Part shown: piece by piece, positions 21,516 through 33,800 of the stretch
How the letters are laid out: every line of letters starts with the position of its first letter
Numbering within the stretch: the first letter of the stretch is position 1
NCBI GenBank assembly: GCA_032622095.1
Contig: CP136067.1
Location: 994,001 to 1,058,000, forward strand
Length of the DNA: 64,000 bases
Origin: Siphonodentalium dalli
Lineage: Eukaryota; Mollusca; Scaphopoda; Gadilida; Siphonodentaliidae
Reading direction: 5' to 3'
Notes under the pieces: generated by a model
What the model saw: only the letters and a program-made list of their open reading frames with translations
Database searches by the model: none
Told to the model about the DNA's origin: nothing
Program-made: the position numbers and the translations under genes

Positions 21516-21518
21516 CGC

Positions 21519-22266
21519 CCCATACCTTCTCACAATGTTGACCGATATTGTAAAATGTATTGTTTTTGCTTGGTTTCTCTGCGCCATTATCTGATGGCTT
21601 GGGGAAATAAATCTAGCTATCTATCGATATAAATAATATCAATATGCTATTTTATAATTTCAGATTGACGGCAGCTTATCTCAAATATCGCCACTAATCT
21701 TTGTCAAGCGCCGTGTTTTGTTGTTGAGTTAATATAGCCCATGTTGAATTGTATACGAACGCTTTGTTAATGTATCTGTTATTCACGACCAGGTTTCATC
21801 TTGTCCAGAAGTTCGGGCAGTGTTTTCTGATCTCTTCAAATAAACGTTGTCTCCGCACTCCGTAGATAGTTGTTGTTTGTGTAGAGATAAATACCAGTAC
21901 CAGTACCAATGCGAAGCATACTGCATAGCTGGGATTTCCTCCAAGCATAGCTGTGAGTGTGACTTCCTTCGTGCATACATGTTGCTGTGAGCATGTGACT
22001 TCCTTCAAACATAGCCAGATAGCTGGGGCGTCCTTCACCCACACACGTTGTTATATGTGAACATGAACACTAGAAGAGGGCATGAGTAGCAGGCTGTCTC
22101 CGCTGTGTTATGCGACTGGACTAGTGATACATGTATACTAGTAGTATACATGTATAGCTGATTTGTACAACACAGGCGAATTGCGAAGATAAATACATCA
22201 TCTTCTCAGAATGTACACGCACACCCACAGATGATTCACTATAATATGGTGTTCATTTACTAAATT
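21519..22266. other. Upstream region of the Mab-21-like gene
   Basis: Contains short direct repeats such as CTTCCTT(C/T)... with CATAGC(TG/CAG) around 21940-22020 and a CATGTATACTAGTAGTATACATG palindrome at about 22130-22155. It should include the promoter of the gene starting at 22267; no TATA box is obvious. Confidence 0.35.
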
Positions 22267-22492
22267 ATGGCCTCCTCGTCCCAATGTCGACCCAGTGAGG
22301 ACTCGTCGGAGTTATCTCTCCGTTATAACCGGATTTTTCTCCGTCGTCATCTCAGTCGACATTCAAGACGTCGGACGACTCCTCACTGTAAGGCCACATT
22401 AGTGGGGAGCATCGCGAGCGGTGTTGACATTGAAGGGAGTGATCACGATTTACTGATGGAACCTCCAAACATAATAATAGCAACCACCAAGG
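22267..22492 (+). CDS. Mab-21/cGAS-like receptor, exon 1 (NTase motif)
   Basis: ATG in a fair context (AATTATGGCC) opens a frame of 75 codons plus one base. Residues 1-20 are Ser/Glu-rich, and 21-36 are basic (RIFLRRHLSRHSRRR). Residues 45-66 read TLVGSIASGVDIEGSDHDLL, the nucleotidyltransferase signature G-S-x(4)-G ... D-x-D of Mab-21/cGAS-like proteins, with D59 and D61 as the expected metal-binding pair. I infer splicing at CCAAGG|GTGCTT in phase 1 to the exon at 44048, which enters with the two missing bases. The join gives normal family spacing between the D-x-D motif and the next strand. The alternative is an isolated truncated copy: the frame ends at a TGA 11 codons after the proposed donor. 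Confidence 0.65.
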
Positions 22493-24299
22493 GTGCTTTT
22501 TACCTAAATGCGTGTGAATTATGACGTCATATATTTTTTCTATATTTCTATACCAAGAGCGAAAATAGCGTGTATGCTTTTTTGTAAATTTCACACGTGA
22601 CTTCCGGGAGGTTACTGCGCAGAATCCAGCTCAATGACAGCTCGCGAGTAGATTAATTACTCGCTTGATTTTGTTTTCTCCACTTCACTTCCACTTTTCA
22701 GCATAATCGACATTTTGGGATATCTGGAGAAGTCGGATTAACCTCACAAAAAAGGTGAGTTTGACACCTGAAATTCTTGTCATGTCAGCGCTTATCTGCA
22801 ATTAGACTCATGTCAGAATTCGCTGTTTTATGAAAAAGTCACTCTTAAAATGCACCCTAATCGGTCAAATTATTTCGATAATTCTAAGTCTGAGTGAGGC
22901 TGAGAGTTGAGACTGACTCCTGCGTGTACCTGGCCTGCAGTCAAAAGTCAGTGATTCCAACTTTGGTGTACACACTTGATTAATTTATAAACACAGCTTT
23001 GTGCCGGTGTTTGTAACAACGACCGAAAGTTTATCGACAAACCGGAAACTCATTGTCGAAAAAGTTAACTTTTCTAATGATATTCAGAATTTCAGTGCTA
23101 GAAAACACACCGGCGAAGATGATAACATGGATTTCATGGTGATAAGCGTGTTGTGAAAGTATGGAATAATACAATTGTCTTCAGTACAGTTTATTAAAAG
23201 TTGAGACTTAAGTAAACATTTTTGGTAAAAATTAAAATGATGGGTGTCAAACATGTGCAAAATTTTCAGCACGCGAAATTAGGAAAATGTCCAATAGTCT
23301 AGAAAATTCAATGCTATGGCATAAAACTTAGGGTACGTCCATGATGCAATCGTAAGTGCAATGATTTCCGTAAAATAATATCAAGTGCTGTTTGATTTTA
23401 GATGCAAAATCGTATCGTATCCTTTGTTACCTCCACTTTCGACGGAATTGCAGTCAGAAGAAAGATTGTACGGTAGCAATCAGGAGGTTAACCATAGCTT
23501 AAAGGCACGTGAGGCCTTAGTTGTCGAAAATATTCATATTTGTTCCAATCACCGTAAACAGAAAAACATTAAAACGCATACAGTTTCGTTCATATATACC
23601 ATGACCATCGCGTAAACAGCATGTTATCATAACGATTTACTATATTTTACCTAAGCAAGAGCCTGATTGTGTTACAGAAGACAACACAATGCTGCTGGCT
23701 AATCACACACAAATGGCATAAACGCTCTTTATTCGTTCCATATCAGGAATTCACCCACAAAGAACGCTCTTTATGTTTACTATCATAATATAAACAAACA
23801 CCAGAAAAGTAACTTTTTATGCTTTTGTTTACATAACAATGGTCAAAAATATGACCATAACATACTGTTTATGCGATATTTCATATTTGTATACGGACAA
23901 AGTCTGTCTACATTTTGTTGTTCTTTCTGTTTGTGGCGGGTTTTGGCGGGTGGAAATATTTTCACAGGATACCCACCGCCAAGGCCAACCGTACCTTTAA
24001 GAACAACCCACGCTACACTCATCTGCGACAACATTGCAATCGGGTGAATTCGTTGTTCATATTTAAATCCGCGCATAATTATATTTTGCTTAGTTTTTAA
24101 TAAATTTGGCAATTTTGCGCAATTTGAATTTGTGAATTTGGTCAAGGCTGGTGCATGTGCAGTTCTTTATCGATGCTGAAGATAGATTTGTTGTCCATGC
24201 ACAAATATCGGTATAAACTGGCCTATACTATAATACATGGCATTTTTCTCGGTGGCATTTACATGCATTCAAATTAAGTAAACGGGGGTGACTAAAATA
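22493..24299. other. Intron 1 of the Mab-21-like gene, proximal part
   Basis: Mostly AT-rich sequence with no exon or clear repeat. A CAAACATAAAGAGCG pair around 23720-23790 and a short GGTGGCATTT region are the only local structure I noticed. Confidence 0.35.
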
Positions 24300-24307
24300 C
24301 GGTATAC

Positions 24308-25065
24308 AGGTACTGCTCTTTAGCACTTGAGGGCTAAAGAACGTTATACCTCTCTTTAGCGATGAGGGCTAAAAACTAGTAAAGAGCAATACTGATTATT
24401 ATAATGTTATACATTGGCGCAATGCGCAGAATATCTTGGCAACACACGTGATGCTCGTCCAACATGGACCGCTCTTTAGCGCTGAGGGCTAAAGAATGGC
24501 ACACCGCTCATTAGCTATGAGGGCTAAAAAGCGTTATGATTTATAACATTATACGTTTGGCGCAATAAGCAAACTATCTTGGCAACACACATGCCGCTCA
24601 TCCAACATGTACCGCTCTTTAGCACTGAGCGCTAAAGAATGGCACACCGCTCTTTAGCGATAAGGACTAAAGAGCGGTATGGATTATAACGTTGTGTGTT
24701 GGCGCAATGCGCAAAATATTTTGGCAACGCACGTGCTGCTCATCCAACATGACCGCTCTTTAACACCTACCCGGTACTGCTAAAGAGCAGTATACCGTTC
24801 TTTAGCACCAAACGCTAAAGAGCAGTATGCCGTTCATTAGCGTATCAGGCCCATATACATGTAGCTAAGGCATGGTATACTGCCTTTTAGCATTTGCCAC
24901 TAAAGAGCAGTACCGGTATACTGTTCTTTAGCACCAAACGCTAAAAGAGCGGTATACTGTTAATTTAATAGCGTATCAGGACCACATAGCTAAAGCGTGG
25001 TATACCACTCATTAGCATTTGGTACTAAAGAGATGTACATGTATACCGTTCTTTATCCACGGCCA
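24308..25065. repeat. Array of CTCTTTAGC...GCTAAAGAG palindromes
   Basis: About 20 short inverted pairs (CTCTTTAGCGCTGAGGGCTAAAGA, or CGTTCTTTAGCACCAAACGCTAAAGAG) follow one another. In the first half three copies of a roughly 180-bp unit add TTATAACGTTATACGTTGGCGCAATGCGCA and a CATCCAACATG link. The second half (24780-25060) is a denser, more diverged run. No protein is encoded. Confidence 0.8.
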
Positions 25066-25599
25066 TATATAAGTAAATCTGAAATGACATCAATGACCAT
25101 CGATAGGCTGCTGACTTTAAAAAGTTGGAGTTACCTCGTACTCTTAATTTTGGAGAGAATTTCCAACAATACCCGGTAGCTATTATTTGGCTTTGAGACA
25201 TAGAGCAAAAATTGAAAATTGCCATCACTATTATCAAATTCAGCCTAAATCCCTGCAATCACAATTATCAGGCAATCATGATTATTGGCACCTGAGAGTA
25301 TGTTACATATGATTAGTATACAAGTAGATGATATCACATGAGTTTCTATTTTATACAAAATTTATGAACCAAGTTCACTAAATTAGATTTAAGCCGAGGT
25401 TTACTGAGGCTCAAATAGAATTCAGTGGACGAGGTTGATAAATTACGTATAAAATAGAACGAGTTTGAGAAATCTTTTATCATATGATCAATTAAACGCG
25501 AAGTATTCATCGAATACAATTTTACAGCAATCAGGCCAAAACAAAATGAATGCATGTTTCCCTTATCAAACATAAAAAATAGGGGCGGGTGGTAGGCTT

Positions 25600-26236
25600 T
25601 TCATTTTATTTTATTTTTCCATTTTTTTTGTATAGTCTTGTGTGGGCCATGCCTAATCACCATCAAACACAATACAATGACCCGAGCAACCAACAAATTG
25701 GTGAAAAAACTGATATATGGAAACAAGATATAATTATATATATTTTTACGAAATAAGTTTAATTATTTACCAAACAGTAAATATATCGTAGATATAATAT
25801 ATCTAGTTTGATGCCAACAAAATGGGAATGACAATTTTGTGTCCCCAGTGAGCAGTATTAAAAAAAATATCTCCACGATAAGAAATGTTGTCAAGAGTCG
25901 GGGTACATTGTTTACTTTAGTGATAGCCGCCATTCATTTCCCTGGCTGCTGTAGCTTCCTACTGCGCATGTCTTATAAGTCACAGCTTTTTATGCTCAAA
26001 TACATGTACACTCAACAATAGTCCATATCAACACGTGCTTCCTGTCAGCGAAGGGGAACAATAACCTGTAATCTTCCTGTATTGCGTCTGGTCGTAATTT
26101 GACTTTCTGTTTGAAGAGTGACGATGTGGCTTTGCGAAAAATATATTATCTCGCGAGGTGAATCAGATAAAATGGAACCACGCGTACATAGTTTGGTTAT
26201 CAGTATGGTCGGTCGGTTTATAGATTGATTTTCAGC
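25600..26236. repeat. Left arm of a large inverted repeat
   Basis: The arm is collinear in reverse complement with about 29440-30080. Shared blocks include AACAAGATATAATTATATATAT, ATGCCAACAAAATGGGAATGAC, TTTCCCTGGCTGCTGTAGCTTCCTACCGCG and ATCTCGCGAGGTGAATCAGATAAAATGGAACCACGCG. Divergence is visible (substitutions and small indels). Small open frames, such as the one at 25839-26021, are not supported by the other arm. Confidence 0.75.
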
Positions 26237-27836
26237 TCAACTTACTTTTGTAAGTTTGAGCTATTGCCATGGTTTGGCATCCGTCGTCCGTGTGTGTGTG
26301 TGTCCGTCAACAATTTCCTTTGGCGCAGACTACAGGTTGTACCTTTGGTCTAATCTTTATGAAATTTGTCATGAATGTTGACATTGACATGTAGATGGGA
26401 ACGAATCATTGTGGAGTCATTCGGCCAAAAAACATGACCGCTGGCGGCCATCTTAGATTTCAAAATTAAATCCATTGGCGCGGTCCACAGGTAGTACCGT
26501 TCGTCTGATCATCATGAAATTTGTCATGGATGTTAATAATGACATGTAGATGGGAACGAGTGATTTTGGGGTCGTTCGGCCAAAAAATATGGCCGCCAGC
26601 AGCCATCTTGGATTTTACTCTTTGCATGACTAAATCCTTTGGTATGGGCTACAGCTCGTACTGTTCGTCTGATCATCATAAAATTTGTCATGGATATTAA
26701 CAATGACATGTAGATGGGAACAAGTAATTTTGGGGTCATTCGGCCAAAAAACATGGTCGCCAGCAGCCATCTTGGATTTTACTCTTTGTATGACTAAATC
26801 CTTTAGCACGGGCTACAGGTCCTACTTTTAGTCTGATCATCATAAAATTTGTCAAGAATGTTAATAATGACATGTAGATGGGAACAAGTCATTTTGGGGT
26901 CATTTGGCCAAAAAACATGGCCGCCAGCAGCCATGTTGGATTTTACTCTTTGTATGACTAAATCCTTTAGCACGGGCTACAGGTTGTACCTTTAGTCTGA
27001 TCATCATAAAATTTGTCATGAATGTTAATAATGACATGTAGATGGGAACGAGTCATTTTGGGGTCATTCGGCCAAAAAACATGGCCGCCAGCAGCCATCT
27101 TGGATTTTACTCTTTGTATCACTAAATCCTTTAGCACGGACTACAGGTCGTACCTTTAGTCTGATTATCATAAAATTTGTCATGGCTGTTGAAATTGGAA
27201 TGTAAATGGGAATGAGTCATTTTGGGGTTATTCGGACAAAAAACATGGCCGCCAGCAGCCATCTATGATCTTGGATTTCAAAATTTAATCCATTAGCATG
27301 GGCCACAGGTTGTACTGTTCGTCTGATCATCATGAAATTTGTCATGGATGTTAATATTGACATGTAGATGGGAACGACTAATTTTGGGGTCATTTGGCCA
27401 AAAAACATGGTCGCCAGCAGCCATCTTGGATTTTACTCTTTGTATGACTAAATTCTTTAGCATGGGCTACAGGGCGTACCTTTAGTCTGATCGTCATAAA
27501 ATTTGTCATGGATGTTAACGATGACATGTAGATGGGAACGACTCATGGCCAGCAGCCATCTTGGATTTAACTTTTCCCTTCATCTCTATAAACTAGTATT
27601 AGACATTCAACTATCCACATTCCTAATCGCTCCATTGACTGTAATACATTAAATTATTCCCTTTCCAAGTTGAGCTACAGTGTCATTGACACTTTCATAT
27701 TTTACTCTTTGCATCACTAAATCCTTTGATGCAGGTTAGACATTTCAAGTAGCACCTTTCCTATTCCTCCATTTACTGTCAACCATTAAATTATTCCCCT
27801 ACCTAAGTTGAGCTACAGTGTCATTGACACTTTCAT
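26237..27836 (+). mobile_element. pearl-like element with about 155-bp tandem core
   Basis: The left end is CAGCTCAACTTACTTTTGTAAG, then CATCCGTCGTCCGTG(TG)n. About eight core units contain ATGGCCGCCAGCAGCCATCTTGGATTTTACTC and GACATGTAGATGGGAACGAGTCATTTTGGGGTC. The right end repeats TTGAGCTACAGTGTCATTGACACTTTC twice (about 27665 and 27810). The flanking ATTTT (26232-26236 and the start of ATTTTATTTAAAAC after the right end) agrees with the uninterrupted sequence of the other inverted arm near 29450. The element therefore inserted into the left arm. A fragment of the same core is at about 39925-40015, and a large inverted array is at 61460-64000. Confidence 0.7.
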
Positions 27837-29439
27837 TTTATTTAAAACCAATAAAATGAACTTGGGTCGGGGGTTTGAAGACTGTCGGTCGGGTTATGGG
27901 AAACACGCATTCATTTTGTTTTGGCCTCATAAACTTCAGCGATCGCAAGTCATTAAATAATGGCATGATGTCATGATACATCGCACGCGTTAATATTACA
28001 CGTGTGTCTTCACCAATAATAATGAAGTTGTTTGTGTGGGTTAATTATGTGATAAACCACTTTATTCCCACCAGTTTGTGCCTAATTCTTTAAATTGTAC
28101 TATTATTCAGTCAGTTTTAAATTAGCGCACTTCAAATCAGCCCTTGAAATTAGGAAAAAGTTCCAGCTAATTTAATACTGTGGCATGTTAGATTTAACAA
28201 TTTGGCAATGGCATTTCCCACGGCATTGCTTATTTCCATGGCCAATTTCGAGGACTGGAAAATTAATACCATTCATGAGTATTGCAGGCTTTGAGCAAAA
28301 CTAGTTTATATGTTAACTTAAATGTTATACGGGGTAAATCTAATTTAAAAAAATGACATGTTATAATCCCACATACAGGTACATGTATGTACATGTAAAT
28401 GATATGCAAAGGAATATTCTTAGGTAAGCATGACAGCAGGGGCATGTCTGAGAATATTTTGGGGACAACTATTGTTGTGCCAAGGATGTCCCAATAGATT
28501 ATGGGGTATTAAACTATTAATTATTTCTCAACACCACATAAGTGTTGTTCCTACGTGTTACAAATTGAACCCTACAAGTCGTGGATAAAAACTGAAACAA
28601 TAAAATTTCATAATTATACCAGTTGTTGATCAATATCCATGAGAATCTATATACACTAAGCCTAAATGTATAAATTCCCATGGATATTGATCAACAACCG
28701 GTATAAATAATAAAATTTCAATTAATTATTTTGTTATAAAGAGTTAATTTGGACTTGGACATTTGTTATAGAATTAATTTGGACGTGCAAAATTTGGGCA
28801 TACATGTATTTCAGGTACATTATATATGTCCTGGATATGCGTGACACGTATAAAGATATAATTCTACCTGTTCCATCTCACAAGCCTTGAGGAGAACACT
28901 CTAGAGAACAGAAAGTATCAACCAGACGCTGTTTCATGCAAACGCTCATATGTGTTATCTAATTCTGAGAACCAGTTATTTTGTTGTGTTCAGTTTAGAG
29001 GAATCACTGAACTAAATGGTTTTCCATAGCGATAGTGTTAACGTTTCGACCGAATTCTCTGAATTTAAGCCTACAGGCTATTCCATCTACCCAGCTAGAT
29101 TGACACTAGTTGATCACAAAAGTGCAAGAAAAATCAAAGGTTACTAGTATGTGTTTACTTTTTATTAATAAATCCACACTGAATTGTGTTGAAATTGTAC
29201 GACAGGGCTATCCCACAGCTAAATTTTGACTGGAAAAAGCAAGAACTACAGTAGCTAGATAAATCAATTTCTCACTCACAAAAAAGTCCATTCCCCCATT
29301 AATTCACCAATTTAAATTATTCAGATATGATGTACAAATCAAATAAACACGATGTCATCCTTTAATATAGTCCACCTTTAATAATAAGGCCAAAACAAAA
29401 TGAATGCGTGTTTCCCGTAACCCGACTCAAGTTCATTTT
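27837..29439. other. Spacer of the inverted repeat
   Basis: Begins with the rest of the interrupted left arm (27837-27930, matching 29395-29460 in reverse). A 94-bp hairpin lies at 28614-28707 (ATTATACCAGTTGTTGATCAATATCCATG against its inverse). The rest is AT-rich without coding signal. Confidence 0.5.
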
Positions 29440-30080
29440 ATTTGTTTTAAATAAAAAAAATAAATCTATAAACCGACCAACCACACTGATATTAACCAAA
29501 CTATTTACGCGTGGTTCCATTTTATCTGATTCACCTCGCGAGATAAATGATATCTTTATATATTTTTCGCAAAGCCACATCGTCACTCTTCAAACAGTTC
29601 TAGTCAAATTACGACCGGACTCAATACCAGAAGAGTACAGGTTATCGCTCCTCTTTGCTGACTGGAAGCATGTGTTTGTGTTGATATGGAATACCGGTAT
29701 TGTTGAGTGTACCGGTATTTGAGCAAAAAAGCTGTAGCCGGCTGTTACTTATAAGACATGCGCGGTAGGAAGCTACAGCAGCCAGGGAAATGAATGCGAC
29801 TATCACTAAAGTAAACATTGTACAATTTCTTATTGTGGAGATATTTGTTTTAAAACTGCTCCCTGGGGACACATACATTGTAATTGTCATTCCCATTTTG
29901 TTGACATCAAACTAGATATTTTATATCTATGATATATTTCCTGTTTGGTGGATAATTAAACTTATTATCGTAAAAATATACAATGTATATAATTATATCT
30001 TGTTTGCATATACCGGTTTTATCACCAATTTGTTGGTTGATTGGGTCATGGTATGGTGTTTGATTGTGGTTAGGCGTGTC
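29440..30080. repeat. Right arm of a large inverted repeat
   Basis: Reverse complement of 25600-26236 plus 27837-27930. It preserves the uninterrupted junction TTTATTTGTTTTAAATAAAAA|TAAATCTATAAACCGACC, where the left arm carries the pearl-like insertion. It may be one arm of a foldback element or two independent inverted copies. Confidence 0.7.
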
Positions 30081-30094
30081 AGAGTTTGTAAATT

Positions 30095-30430
30095 CTGCAG
30101 TTGAGTACCACGGCCGATCGGCAAGTACACCTCGGCCGAACGACAAGTACACATGTACACCGTGGCCGAAAAGCAACTACATGTACAACAGGGCCAGATG
30201 GCATGTACACCATGGTTAGATTTCTGGTTTGTATTGTCTTTTTTCAGTTTAATGAATGTACATGTACACCGCAGCAACTACATTTACACCATGGCCGAAT
30301 GGCAAATACACCACGGCCCAACTGTAGTTAGCCGTTGGAGCCGCGGTGTACATGTAGTTGCATTTCAGCTGTGGTGGCAATGCTAACCGCAACGTGGTTA
30401 AGTGGACACTTGTTTTGCCTAGCAGGGTAC
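30095..30430. repeat. CACGGCCGA(A/T)CGGCAAGTACAC repeats and dispersed repeat copy 2
   Basis: Several short units of ACGGCCGATCGGCAAGTACAC type are separated by TACATGTACAC runs. The region ends in a reverse-complement copy of the repeat at 12810-12945 (through GTTAAGTGGACACTTGTTTTGCCTAGCAGGGTA). Confidence 0.6.
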
Positions 30431-30517
30431 ATGTATTGGTACATGTATGTACCAACCTTGCCAGGTCTATTAAAAAAACTCAAAATAGTGTGCGACGACA
30501 AGGAAGTTTCAATTGTA

Positions 30518-31010
30518 TTTAAAGGTACTCAATCTGATTTGATAGTCCCCATATCATTAGATTCGAACAACATTTAAAAAAAAATATGCCTCAGTCAGAA
30601 TCTATTAAGGAGAAGGTCAAGTGAACAATTTTGAAAGGGGATTTCCATGCAAATCTCTTTAACAGAAGTTACGTACATGTAGTTGCATACATGAATAATT
30701 CTGAGTGATTTGGTGTGGTAATTAAAACAACGGATTGTCAAATATCAGATACACAAAAGCCACTTGACTTTAGAGTTATCCATCTTCATACTCAAATTTG
30801 ATCCGCGAACTTCTTCTCGTTTACTTTTTGCCAGGCCACTAAAAAGTACCGGTGGTGAAAAATAATGGATTGCAAAAATTTATATCTGATCACTCTGAGC
30901 TTTGATGGGTGGGTTCCTCGACTCAAATCAAATATTTGTTTCCCCAAAGCCAAAGAAATAGTAATTTGCGAGCGTTAATTCGGATTATGCATCTTCAAAT
31001 AGGATAATCG
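30518..31010. repeat. Dispersed repeat (GGTACTCAATC end)
   Basis: The left end TTTAAAGGTACTCAATCTGATTTG also begins the copy at about 60977. The block GGGTTCCTCGACTCAAATCAAATATTTGTTTCCCCAAAGCCAAAGAAATAGTAA (30910-30965) is inverted relative to 61005-61060. These are probably two copies of one MITE with inverted ends, at least one of them rearranged. Confidence 0.5.
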
Positions 31011-32134
31011 CATTAGAGCTGAAATGAGGGAATGAATAAATAAATGAATGTATACAAAGTGAAATAAAACATTGCTTTTTGTTTGAGAATATTGCCATTT
31101 GATTGAAAGAATTATAGATTTCTGAAAAATGGATGAATATATACCGGTATCAGGAATAATGTTTTGTTTATTAGTCTCACTAATCGTTCTCAGTGTTTCT
31201 CAAGTTAAATCAGCGACTTCATCACATGTACTGTCATTTCATGTTCATGTACAGAGAAAATTACTGTTCAAACTTACAAAAGTTGTAGGTGATTTCATTT
31301 ATCAGGTCTTTACTGTGTGACACATCTACAGTAATGCCATAATTAATTGACTCCATAACCACAGCATAATTATGGGTAAATTTTCAGGATTTAGTTGGAA
31401 AGCTCTCATCGAGTCATTAATTAGGGCATTACTGTACATGTACATGTACATGTATACTTATTACAGTGTTTTTTTTCCTATTTTTCCAGATTTTTCAGAG
31501 ATGCTTCAGATCTACATGTACCGGTACATCCTGTTCATCACATGCACTATCTATCAGAAGTTCAATTCTGTGATCTGAGATCTCACATGTACTGGTTTGT
31601 GAATAAATTAGCAAATTTTGTCAGATAACTTCCTTGAACAGGTGTAAAATTCACATTCACAAGCAGTGATTAAATGGAACTGTAAAGCCAATATGGTTTG
31701 TGTGACCCTGCGAGCTCGCATGATGGAAAGACAATATCTACAACAAGGACCAACGATTTTCAAGAATTTGCATCTTATAATACTAGAATGAAGTTTTGGG
31801 AAACTCAAGATTCTTACCAAACTATTTGAGTTTTTCAAGAGTGCAATGGATGTCTTTGGGGGAGAACCCATTTGTATACTGCACAGTGATTCTTGAATCT
31901 GTAGTCACTAAGGAATCCACTCCATGAAGCTGATGCAGATTTCTTTCTCCTGTGCAACAAATCTTAGCATGGCATAGAACAATCTTATATACATGTATGT
32001 TTGGAAAGCGCCATACGTTACACGTGAAGGTGTATGTCTAACAGAAAGTGTACTGTTAACCAAAGAAGACCCGAAGACTCCACCATGATGTAATTGCCTT
32101 CTGATTAATAAAATATTGGTGCCAACTATGTGAA
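31011..32134. other. No recognisable feature
   Basis: AT-rich sequence with a TACATGTACATGTACATG run at 31434-31452. A 63-codon frame starting at 31129 has a hydrophobic, signal-like start but no splice or homology support. Reported as empty. Confidence 0.35.
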
Positions 32135-32846
32135 CATTCATTGAAATCATCCCTTACTGCATATGATTGGAAAAACGGACTCTTACCATATTCATTGAAT
32201 AAAAATCTTTTGGAAAATACACCGCAGACTGGTAGGGCTTCCCGCCAAATAAACAACCTTGCACATAAGACACCCAGGATAAAATATACTGAGCGATTGC
32301 CACTTCACCAAATCCCAAATGCCTGGAACTCATTACCTCTCACAATGAAAACCTCCATCCCAAGATTTACATTTAAACGACTTATAGTAGATAGTTATAT
32401 TGAAAACTATAAAAGTAAAGTTATTTGTCAAAATCGATATTGCCCTGACTGTACGAACCAATAAGTAACAAGGTATTACCTACGGTATAAACCCTTCTTA
32501 CATGCATATCGATTTGTCACATTCACATTCTATGTATATTTGATATACATTACCATTATACTACTACAAAGTACTACATTATTTTAATGTATTGTCGAGA
32601 AATGAAGAATTTAGTATTCAATACAAGTATACATGTAGATGCTAATATGTGTGTGTCGATGAGAACTGTTGAACAGAGATAAAACATGTCGTTAATTTTC
32701 TTTTGCCTGGGCGATGCTGGGAAGACGGCCATTAGGTCACACCACCGCCCGGATTCTGTATGTGCATTGAATTTTCTAATATTATTTTTATAAATCCTAT
32801 TGTATATGTACATGCTTTATCCAATAAACTATCTATCTATCTACAT
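32135..32846 (+). mobile_element. CR1/L2-like non-LTR retrotransposon, ORF2 tail + 3' UTR
   Basis: A 107-codon frame to the stop at 32464 reads AYDWKNGLLPYSLNKNLLEN, KYTERLPLHQIPNAWNSLPL and CQNRYCPDC. These are the phrases found after the RT domain in CR1-like ORF2 proteins. The 3' UTR (32465-32846) includes GCCTGGGCGATGCTGGGAAGACGGCC, an AATAAA and a terminal (CTAT)n run at 32828-32843, the short-repeat 3' end typical of this clade. The RT and endonuclease are missing, so this is a 5'-truncated copy. Confidence 0.75.
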
Positions 32847-33800
32847 AATATTTTTAACTAAATCCAAATTCACCAACAACCATAATATCACAGTGGGTTA
32901 TTTTATTAGTAGAATGACATGCCCGGTGGTGTCATTTTTAAAAGAAGGTGTACCTGGTAATTTCTTGCTATGTTTGTCATGTTCCAGGATACAGAGTGTG
33001 TTGAGAAGTTTGTCCATATGCTCGCTACATACATTTGTATAACATTGTTTTGTCCTGTAAAACTACTGGTGGTGTATGGTGTCTTTTAAGTTTAAGCATA
33101 TATGGAACTTATCCCAAGACAAATAATATCACAAAAATTATTAAAATTTCCAGTTTTGTGGTTAAGTATATGTGTTTTTAAATACAAATTTTGCGATTTC
33201 ATTGATATTTAAGGCACAGTGTTAGGCAACACACATCTTATACAAATGTCGACATGATGGGGGGGGGCTTGGGAGATGGTGTTCTATCATATCACAAATA
33301 CAACCGCTCATGTACCGGTATATTACTGGTGGAAAAGTTGACACTCCTGTAACAACGGAAGGACATTTGATAGGTCAAGCAGGGACATGGCGATTGGGGG
33401 GGGGGGGGGGGGGGGGGGGGGGTGTCCCCAACTCAGGTCAAAATTTTCAATAGTTGGAAATTGCATGTCTGACGGAACAGTAGGTTGCAATTGTTCTTGT
33501 AGTTTTATTTTCCAACAATTTATTAATGGGAAATTGTTTTTAGAACAACATTTGTATATTTCCTACTTTTGATCAATTTGTTTGATCAATTTGTTTTAAT
33601 GAAATTGCTATCAGTTGGAAATTTATTGTCATGAATCTCTACTTTGGCTACGTGCCTTGTGTGTAGAAAAGAGTAGATATTTGTGACATGATCTAGGTCC
33701 CTCCCTGTCCGACTTTAGACATCAGTTGGACATTTTCCAACCGTCGGGGGTGTCAGTTGGAAATTTCTCTTGCAAAGTTTGAGGCCAGTCTAAATGATAG
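32847..33800. other. AT-rich region with poly-G tract
   Basis: Contains a pure G run at 33397-33422 and several AGTTGGAAAT(T/G) phrases (33430-33780). They match, in reverse, the GGAAATTTCCAAC units at 56200-57030, which also abut a C run. The same repeat family therefore lies at both places in opposite orientation. No gene. Confidence 0.5.

Noticed and set aside
26533-27408. Minus-strand frames MFFGRMTPKL... in the pearl-like array
   Set aside because: The same peptide recurs with each tandem unit and is interrupted in most units.
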